A stretch of DNA of 11,470 nt from Rhodocyclaceae bacterium. Its GTDB lineage: Bacteria > Pseudomonadota > Gammaproteobacteria > Burkholderiales > Rhodocyclaceae. Below the pieces are notes generated by a model. It saw only the letters and a program-made list of their open reading frames with translations. It was not told the DNA's origin and did not search any database. The first letter of the stretch is position 1. Every line of letters begins with the position of its first letter. Below are positions 6,893 through 11,470 of the stretch, one piece after another. Where the stretch lies: contig JALRGK010000168.1 in assembly GCA_023253415.1 (NCBI GenBank), forward strand, positions 1-11,470, in the 5' to 3' direction. Made by a program: the position numbers and the translations under genes.

Positions 6893-7620
6893 GAGCCATG
6901 CTTTCCCCGATGGTGCTGCTTCACGGCTGGGGCTTCCAGCCAGGCATTTGGTCACCCGTGGTCGAGGCCATGCGCCAGCGTGGTGTTGCGTCCGAAATTC
7001 TGACGCCCGCATTACCGCTCTCTGAAAACATGTCACAGGCCTCTGCCCTCGAATCTCTTTTCGTCAGTCTTCCTGAAAAGACACACCTGGTCGGTTGGTC
7101 ACTCGGCGGTGAACTGGCGCTGGCCTTTGCAAGCTGCTTTCCCGAACGTGTTGATACGCTAACGCTGATCAGCAGTACCCCCTGCTTCATGAATCGCTCT
7201 GATTGGACATCCGGTCAGCCAACGTCATTGCTCGATGACTTTGATCAACGCCTGCAAGAAAATCCTGCAGCACTACTAAAACGCTTTGCAACGCTTATCC
7301 GCCACGGCGACACCACAGCAACTCGTGATAAAGCACTTTCCGCGCACTTGCTAGCCGTCACGGAAACTGATCCGGATCGCCTGGCCACCGGTCTGACCTT
7401 TTTACGAACCCTGGATTTGCGCAACCTTTGCGCCATGGATGAAGAGCGCCCGTCAATCACGCTCATCCATGGCACAGCCGATCACGTTGTTCCGCTGGAG
7501 GCCAGTCTCTGGCTGGAAGCACAGTTTGACACCCCGCTCATGCGCATTGAGGGTGGCAGCCACGCACTACCGCTAACGCATGCCGGACAAATTGCCGACA
7601 CACTGGCCACTCTGCTATGA
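6889..7620 (+). CDS. bioH: Pimeloyl-[acyl-carrier protein] methyl ester esterase
   Basis: An alpha/beta hydrolase that removes the methyl group from pimeloyl-ACP methyl ester, ending chain growth and freeing pimeloyl-ACP for BioF. Over 243 residues the fold's signatures are visible: the oxyanion loop LHGWGFQPGIW (11-21), the nucleophile elbow GWSLGGELAL (69-78, Ser71), GTADHVVP (195-202, Asp198) and GGSHALPLTH (222-231, His225). HGWG, GWSLGG and the 243-residue length fit BioH well, and its position directly before bioC fixes the role. The ATG at 6889 overlaps the bioF stop; ATG 6898 is an alternative three codons in. A GGTGG run a few bases before 6889 is the best ribosome site among the internal bio genes. 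Confidence 0.94.
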   Translation: MRAMLSPMVLLHGWGFQPGIWSPVVEAMRQRGVASEILTPALPLSENMSQASALESLFVSLPEKTHLVGWSLGGELALAFASCFPERVDTLTLISSTPCFMNRSDWTSGQPTSLLDDFDQRLQENPAALLKRFATLIRHGDTTATRDKALSAHLLAVTETDPDRLATGLTFLRTLDLRNLCAMDEERPSITLIHGTADHVVPLEASLWLEAQFDTPLMRIEGGSHALPLTHAGQIADTLATLL

Positions 7621-8399
7621 ACAGTGTTCGCCAGAGTTTTAATCGGGCCGCCCCCTCTTATGACCAGGTTGCCAACCTGCAAACGCAGGTAGCAAACATG
7701 TTGGTGGCCCTGGTAAAAAAGCATTTACCCCAAAGCTTCCGGGGACTGCTCCTTGATGCAGGTTGCGGCACGGGCTACTGCCTCAACGCGCTACAACCGA
7801 CGTATCCAAACGCATCCCTGCTTGCGCTGGATTTTGCCGGCGACATGCTCCGTCAATTACCTCATACTTTCAGCAGCCAACGCATCAATGCTGATCTGCA
7901 GGCACTTCCACTACCTGCTGCGGTGCTGGATGTGTACCTCTCTAGCCTAGCCTGGCAGTGGTGTGATAACCAGGTCGCTGCCCGCGAAGCAGCGCGCGCA
8001 CTCAAACCCTATGGTGAATTTTTTGCGGCCACGCTCGTCTCCGGCACCTTCAAAGAACTTGCCAGCACCTTGGCAGCGGCCGAACTCTCCCCGGCACAAC
8101 ACGTGCTAAATTGCGCATTACCTCAAACAATTCACCAATGCCTAGAGAACGCTGATCTGGATATCTTGAGCGCTCACGTCGAATCTATCACCACCTGGCA
8201 TCCGGACTTCAAATCATTACGTCGCTCCATTCGCGGCGTGGGTGCCAATCATCTAGCTGCCGGCGCGGCAGCCCCCATCAGCCGTCAGGCGCGTAGCCGT
8301 TTGATCGAAGCTTATGAAGGTCTGCGTACCGAAACCGGTTTACCGCTCACCTACGAGGTGCTGTTGATTCATGCCCGAAAATGCAGAACCCCATCATGA
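7617..8399 (+). CDS. bioC: Malonyl-[acyl-carrier protein] O-methyltransferase
   Basis: An S-adenosylmethionine-dependent methyltransferase that caps malonyl-ACP as its methyl ester, so the fatty-acid synthase can elongate it to pimeloyl-ACP methyl ester, the substrate of BioH. The 260-residue product begins with the BioC-typical FNRAAPSYDQVANLQ (8-22). It has the SAM-binding motif I LLLDAGCGTGYCLNAL (44-59), LALDFAGDML (69-78), a motif like NADLQALPLP (91-100), SSLAWQWC (109-116) and the late LRRSIRGVGANHL (201-213), close to the family's LKxxG.N block. Conservation is patchier than in its neighbours, which is usual for BioC. The start overlaps the bioH stop by four bases, and its stop overlaps the bioD start. 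Confidence 0.93.
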   Translation: MNSVRQSFNRAAPSYDQVANLQTQVANMLVALVKKHLPQSFRGLLLDAGCGTGYCLNALQPTYPNASLLALDFAGDMLRQLPHTFSSQRINADLQALPLPAAVLDVYLSSLAWQWCDNQVAAREAARALKPYGEFFAATLVSGTFKELASTLAAAELSPAQHVLNCALPQTIHQCLENADLDILSAHVESITTWHPDFKSLRRSIRGVGANHLAAGAAAPISRQARSRLIEAYEGLRTETGLPLTYEVLLIHARKCRTPS

Positions 8400-9058
8400 C
8401 CCAGGTCTACTTCATTACCGGCACCGACACCGAAATCGGTAAAACCCATGTGACCTGCGCTCTGCTCGCTACTGCCGATGCACGGGGTTTGCGTGCTGCC
8501 GCACTGAAACCGGTCGCTGCGGGTACCGATAACAACGGCCATAACGATGATGTCGTGCGCCTGATGGCGGCTGCCAATGTCGCACTGCCGGTCACGACAG
8601 TGAACCCATGGCTACTCCAGGAACCCCTATCCCCGCACATTGCTGCCCGCCGTGCCGGCATGGAAATTACAATCCCACCGATCATCGAGTGTTTTCATGC
8701 GGCTTGCGAACACACCGACCTGCTGCTCGTTGAAGGGGTGGGAGGGCTCTATGCACCGCTATCGGATACCCTGTCACAACCCGATCTGATTCGTGAACTG
8801 GATATCCCCGTCATTCTGGTCGTTGGCTTGCGTCTGGGTTGCCTGAACCATGCACTACTCACGGCTGCCGCACTCCGGCAGGAAGGCCTCGAGCTGGCCG
8901 GCTGGATTGGCAACCTGGTCGATCCCGATTTCCAGGCGCATGATGAAAACATCCAGACCTTGAAACAACGACTAGACGCCCCCTGCCTCGGCATCCTGCC
9001 CTACGACGCCGAAGCCAGCGCCAGCACGCTTGCTTCGCACCTCACCCTGCCGCAATAA
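8396..9058 (+). CDS. bioD: ATP-dependent dethiobiotin synthetase
   Basis: Carboxylates DAPA and closes the ureido ring to give dethiobiotin, using ATP, CO2 and Mg2+. The 220 residues carry the P-loop variant GTDTEIGKTHVT (9-20, Lys16), KPVAAG (38-43, Lys38 for substrate), NDDVVRL (50-56, metal-binding Asp), PLSPHIAAR (77-85) and VEGVGGLYAPLSD (112-124, Glu113). The ATG at 8396 is chosen over the in-frame ATG at 8381 because it makes the same ATGA overlap seen at the three preceding junctions and gives the usual N-terminus MTQVYFITGTDTE. It is the last biotin gene here; bioB, whose product turns dethiobiotin into biotin, is not in the window. The stop is 7 bases before yciB. Confidence 0.96.
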   Translation: MTQVYFITGTDTEIGKTHVTCALLATADARGLRAAALKPVAAGTDNNGHNDDVVRLMAAANVALPVTTVNPWLLQEPLSPHIAARRAGMEITIPPIIECFHAACEHTDLLLVEGVGGLYAPLSDTLSQPDLIRELDIPVILVVGLRLGCLNHALLTAAALRQEGLELAGWIGNLVDPDFQAHDENIQTLKQRLDAPCLGILPYDAEASASTLASHLTLPQ

Positions 9059-9065
9059 TACCGAC

Positions 9066-9602
9066 ATGAAAATTCTTTTTGACCTACTACCCATCGTTCT
9101 ATTCTTTGCGGCATTCAAAATGGCCGACATCTATGTCGCCACCGCCGTCGCCATTGTGGCAACGGCCGCCATGATCGGCTGGACCTGGATCAAGACCCGC
9201 AAGGTTGACCCGATGCAGTGGGTCAGTCTCGGTCTGATTGTTGTATTTGGTGGCGCCACCATCTGGCTGCGTGATGAAACCTTCATCAAGTGGAAGCCGA
9301 CCATTCTGTACTGGCTGTTCGCCATCGTCTTCCTGGTCTCCAACCGCTTCATGAAAAAGAATCTCGTCAAAGCCATGATGGGCCAGCAGGTTGAGCTGCC
9401 CGCGGCCATGTGGCAACGCCTGAACCTGTGGTGGATTCTCTTTTTCAGCGCCATGGGTGGCCTGAACCTGATTGTGGCGTATCAATTCGACACCGATACC
9501 TGGGTCAACTTCAAACTCTTCGGCGGCATGGGTCTCATGCTGCTGTTCGTTATGGCACAAGGCCTCTATATGGCCAAGCATCTACCCAAAGAAGGGAATT
9601 AA
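9066..9602 (+). CDS. yciB: Septation protein A / inner-membrane protein YciB
   Basis: An inner-membrane protein linked in E. coli and Shigella to septation, envelope synthesis and cell length; its biochemical activity is unknown. The 178 residues are strongly hydrophobic, with about five to six membrane segments near 3-18, 21-40, 52-68, 78-93, 119-139 and 149-168. Family blocks are KILFDLLPIVLFFAAFK at the start, KWKPTILYWLF (75-85), LNLWWILFFSAMGGLNL (119-135) and WVNFKLFG (146-153). The ATG at 9066 matches the family N-terminus; it lacks a Shine-Dalgarno sequence. With only 7 bases after bioD it may be read from the biotin operon. The following yciI gene is also a close neighbour of yciB in E. 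coli. Confidence 0.95.
   Translation: MKILFDLLPIVLFFAAFKMADIYVATAVAIVATAAMIGWTWIKTRKVDPMQWVSLGLIVVFGGATIWLRDETFIKWKPTILYWLFAIVFLVSNRFMKKNLVKAMMGQQVELPAAMWQRLNLWWILFFSAMGGLNLIVAYQFDTDTWVNFKLFGGMGLMLLFVMAQGLYMAKHLPKEGN
9592..9597 (+). promoter_or_regulatory. Ribosome binding site of yciI
   Basis: AAGGGA, seven bases before the ATG at 9605, is the clearest Shine-Dalgarno match in the window. It fixes the yciI start and overlaps the last codons of yciB. Confidence 0.7.
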
Positions 9603-9604
9603 TC

Positions 9605-9907
9605 ATGCTGTATCTGATCGTTGGTGAAGACACCCCGAACTCGCTGGAAAAGCGCCTGGCCGTTCGCCCGGATCACGTTGCCCGACTACAGGCATTACAG
9701 GCCGAGGGTCGCCTCGTATTGGCCGGCCCCTTCCCGGCCGTCGATTCGCCGGACCCCGGCGCCGCCGGTTTTACCGGTAGCGCCATTGTCGCCGAGTTTG
9801 CCAGCCTGGCCGATGCCCAAGCCTGGGCCGATGCCGATCCGTATGTGGCCGCAGGCGTCTACGGCAGCGTACAAGTGCGCCCGTTCAAAAAGGTGCTGCC
9901 CGCCTGA
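9605..9907 (+). CDS. yciI: YciI family protein (YCII-related)
   Basis: A 100-residue cytoplasmic protein closely resembling E. coli YciI along its length: SLEKRLAVRPDHVARLQ (13-29), GRLVLAGPFPAVDSPDPGAA (35-54), FTGSAIVAEF (56-65) and AWADADPYVAAGVY (73-86). YCII-related proteins have a dimeric alpha/beta-barrel ferredoxin-like fold with a putative active site around a conserved His (here His24) and Asp. The cellular function of YciI itself is unknown. The start is fixed by a good AAGGGA ribosome site and by homology from the first residue. It sits 2 bases after yciB, so the pair is co-transcribed. The 100 bases that follow hold a hairpin and a possible new promoter for the next gene. Confidence 0.94.
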   Translation: MLYLIVGEDTPNSLEKRLAVRPDHVARLQALQAEGRLVLAGPFPAVDSPDPGAAGFTGSAIVAEFASLADAQAWADADPYVAAGVYGSVQVRPFKKVLPA

Positions 9908-9922
9908 AATACATAAAAAGAC

Positions 9923-9951
9923 TAGCCAAGAATGCTGGCAGCCTTTATGCT
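9923..9951 (+). promoter_or_regulatory. Weak candidate sigma-70 promoter for the parvulin gene
   Basis: TAGCCA (9923-9928) and TATGCT (9946-9951) each match the consensus in four of six bases, with a 17-base spacer. The predicted start is near 9958, leaving a leader of about 50 bases. The match is modest and overlaps the hairpin at 9937-9954. Confidence 0.3.
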
Positions 9952-9954
9952 GCC
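9937..9954 (+). repeat. Small hairpin after yciI
   Basis: GGCAGC at 9937-9942 pairs perfectly with GCTGCC at 9949-9954 across a 6-base loop. No T-run follows (TAAACA), so this is not a standard intrinsic terminator. It could be a transcript 3'-end stabiliser or partial attenuator between yciI and the parvulin gene. Confidence 0.4.
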
Positions 9955-9961
9955 TAAACAA

Positions 9962-9984
9962 GCATCACTCCTGACAGGTGATGC
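9962..9984 (+). repeat. Hairpin in the leader of the parvulin gene
   Basis: GCATCAC at 9962-9968 pairs perfectly with GTGATGC at 9978-9984 across a 9-base loop. The loop and arm also contain CCTG and CAGG around a central A, so at DNA level the site is nearly palindromic throughout. Its 3' arm contains the in-frame GTG 9978 and ATG 9981, alternative upstream starts of the next gene, which would be paired in the RNA. Confidence 0.4.
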
Positions 9985-10007
9985 CCCCTGATACTCTGGA
10001 ATCGAAC

Positions 10008-10811
10008 ATGAATCTGAAAGCACTACGTACCTCGACACTGGTTTCCACCCTGATCTCTGCCGCCATACTATCGGCAGCCCCTGTTTATGCCGCCCCCGCC
10101 GCTGTGGCTACAGTCAACGGCACTGCAATTCCGCAATCACTAGCTAACCTGCTGGTCGCCGAACGCGTGAGCCAGGGCGCCAAAGACACGCCAGAACTGC
10201 GTAATGCCATCCGCGAAGAGCTGATCCAGCGCGAGCTGATTCTGCAAGACGCCAAAAAAGCCGGCCTGGGCAACCAGGCTGACCTGCAGGCCGCCATGAA
10301 GCTGGCCGAACAGAACGTCATGATCCGCGCCTACATGGCTCAATTCGCCCAGAAGCACCCGGTGTCGGATGAGCAGCTCAAGCAAGCCTACAACCAGATT
10401 AATGCCGGTCTGGGTAAAGAAGAATTCAAGACCCGCCACATTCTGGTACCGAGCGAAGCTCAAGCGAAAACCGTCATTAGCAAGCTGAACTCGGGTGATA
10501 GCTTTGAGAGCCTGGCCAAACAGAACTCCACCGACCCGGGTTCGAAAGACAATGGCGGCGATCTGGGTTGGGCTGCCCCCACCAATTTCGTGAAGCCATT
10601 TGGCGACGCCATGGTCAAGCTGGGCAAGGGTAAGTACACCACCGAACCCGTGAAAACCGACTTCGGCTGGCACGTGATTCTGGTGGAAGATCGTCGTCCG
10701 CTGACACCGCCGCCATTCGACCAGGTCAAAGGCCAATTGGCTCAAGCGATTCAGGAGCAAGAGTTCCAGCAACAAATCGCCAAGCAGCGTCAAAGCGCCA
10801 AGATCCAGTAA
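10008..10811 (+). CDS. Exported parvulin-type peptidyl-prolyl cis-trans isomerase (PpiC/SurA-like)
   Basis: A periplasmic foldase of 267 residues, predicted to speed proline isomerisation during folding of exported proteins. The N-terminus is a signal peptide: positive residues at K4 and R7, a hydrophobic core at about 10-24, and a likely cleavage after VYA (28/29). An N-terminal chaperone-like segment (about 30-125, starting VATVNGTAI) precedes one parvulin domain at about 139-230. Its blocks are FKTRHILV (140-147), GDSFESLAKQNSTDPGS (163-179), GGDLGW (183-188) and FGWHVILVEDRR (219-230). A Gln-rich tail follows. The ATG at 10008 gives a proper signal peptide; in-frame starts at 9978 and 9981 would place ten extra residues before it. 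A strong terminator follows the stop. The exact PrsA/PpiC subgroup is not certain. Confidence 0.94.
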   Translation: MNLKALRTSTLVSTLISAAILSAAPVYAAPAAVATVNGTAIPQSLANLLVAERVSQGAKDTPELRNAIREELIQRELILQDAKKAGLGNQADLQAAMKLAEQNVMIRAYMAQFAQKHPVSDEQLKQAYNQINAGLGKEEFKTRHILVPSEAQAKTVISKLNSGDSFESLAKQNSTDPGSKDNGGDLGWAAPTNFVKPFGDAMVKLGKGKYTTEPVKTDFGWHVILVEDRRPLTPPPFDQVKGQLAQAIQEQEFQQQIAKQRQSAKIQ

Positions 10812-10827
10812 TTCGGATCTCACGAAC

Positions 10828-10863
10828 AACAAAAATGGGAGGCCGCAGCCTCCCATTTTTGTT
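10828..10863. terminator. Bidirectional intrinsic terminator between the parvulin gene and purL
   Basis: A perfect 16-bp stem (10828-10843 with 10848-10863) and a CGCA loop. The inner GGGAGGC/GCCTCCC is flanked by an A-run on the left and a T-run on the right, so it works as a Rho-independent terminator in both directions. It lies 16 bases after the parvulin stop and 28 bases after the purL stop, between converging genes. A second small stem, AGGGC/GCCCT (10866-10878), sits between it and purL. Confidence 0.93.
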
Positions 10864-10891
10864 TCAGGGCAACGCCCTATGCGGTGTGTGA

Positions 10892-11470
10892 TTAACCCAG
10901 CGACTTGCGCGCGTTACGGAACATGCGCAGCCACGGACCATCCTCGCCCCAGACCTCGCCGAACTTGCCCGGATACCATGACATCTGCAGCGTACGGAAA
11001 GTACGTTCCGGGTGCGGCATCATCACCGTGAAACGGCCGTCCGGTGTGGTCACACCGGCCACGCCCTGTGGCGAACCATTCGGGTTGAACGGATAACGCT
11101 CCGTTGCGGCACCCTGGCTGTCGATGTAACGCAATGCGACCGATGCTTTAGACAGATCCGCATCATTGGCAAACCTGGCACGACCTTCACCATGTGACAC
11201 GATCACCGGCAGCTTGCTGCCGTGCATACCTGCCATAAAGATGGACGGTGAGTTCGGCACTTCGGCCATGACCAGACGCGCTTCAAACTGTTCGCTCAGG
11301 TTGCGCACAAAACGCGGCCAGTGGTCAGCACCCGGGATCAGATCCTGCAACGTGCTCATCATCTGGCAACCGTTACAAACGCCTAGGGCAAAGGTATCAG
11401 TACGGTTGAAGAATTCGGCAAAACCATCACGCAGACGCTGGTTGAACAGAATCGTACGCGCCCAACCCTG
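10892..11470 (-). CDS. purL: Phosphoribosylformylglycinamidine synthase, C-terminal part (5' end beyond the window)
   Basis: The C-terminal 192 residues of the large PurL (FGAM synthase), the fourth step of purine synthesis: formylglycinamide ribonucleotide plus glutamine and ATP to the amidine. Only the glutamine-amidotransferase domain is in view. The nucleophile is Cys32 of the visible part, in FALGVCNGCQMMS, and the rest of the triad is His153 and Glu155 in MMPHPERTFRT. Other blocks are LIPGADHWPRFVRN, HGEGRARF, NPNGSPQGVAGVTT and the closing WGEDGPWLRMFRNARKSLG, which matches the C-terminus of proteobacterial PurL. The frame is open from base 11470 with no start, so the gene continues to the right; full-length PurL is about 1,300 residues. 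It converges on the parvulin gene, with a bidirectional terminator between them. Confidence 0.96.
   Translation of the reverse strand, partial: QGWARTILFNQRLRDGFAEFFNRTDTFALGVCNGCQMMSTLQDLIPGADHWPRFVRNLSEQFEARLVMAEVPNSPSIFMAGMHGSKLPVIVSHGEGRARFANDADLSKASVALRYIDSQGAATERYPFNPNGSPQGVAGVTTPDGRFTVMMPHPERTFRTLQMSWYPGKFGEVWGEDGPWLRMFRNARKSLG

Noticed and set aside
10140..10856. A 238-codon open frame on the minus strand antisense to the parvulin gene
   Set aside because: It is a shadow of a strongly coding gene, runs through the terminator stem and shows no recognisable domain.

Overview
The window reads as ordinary chromosome of a GC-rich betaproteobacterium, probably of the order Neisseriales. 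The reasons are a DUF2863 protein (a family I know mainly from Betaproteobacteria), an actinobacterial/neisserial-type transaldolase, and the yciB-yciI-parvulin run facing purL. The order is a moderate-confidence inference; genus cannot be read from the sequence. I see no tRNA, rRNA, CRISPR array, insertion sequence or phage gene.

Left part (1-3081): the decayed 3' end of a sodium:neurotransmitter-symporter gene, then transaldolase (tal, +), a cysteine-cluster YkgJ-type protein (-), a solitary PIN-domain RNase gene (+) and peroxide-stress protein YaaA (-). These four genes alternate strand and are packed tightly. The two starts in the middle overlap or nearly touch, and the PIN and yaaA genes overlap tail to tail.

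Centre (3082-9058): a 112-bp divergent promoter region with two extended -10 elements and a CAAACC direct repeat one helical turn apart. A rightward biotin operon follows: DUF2863 gene, bioA, bioF, bioH, bioC, bioD. Every junction from bioA to bioD is a 4-base ATGA stop/start overlap. BioC and BioH make pimeloyl-ACP through the methyl-ester disguise route, then BioF, BioA and BioD take it to dethiobiotin. bioB, for the last step, is not present here. The DUF2863 gene ends one base before bioA and is the only member of unknown function.

Right part (9059-11470): yciB (septation/membrane protein) follows bioD after 7 bases, then yciI, then an exported parvulin-type prolyl isomerase with its own leader containing two hairpins. 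A 16-bp perfect-stem bidirectional terminator separates it from the 3' end of purL on the minus strand, which runs out of the window.

I did not find a clearly novel system. The points most worth checking are the DUF2863-biotin linkage, the possible leaderless start of that operon, the direct-repeat operator candidate, and the decayed transporter at the left edge.
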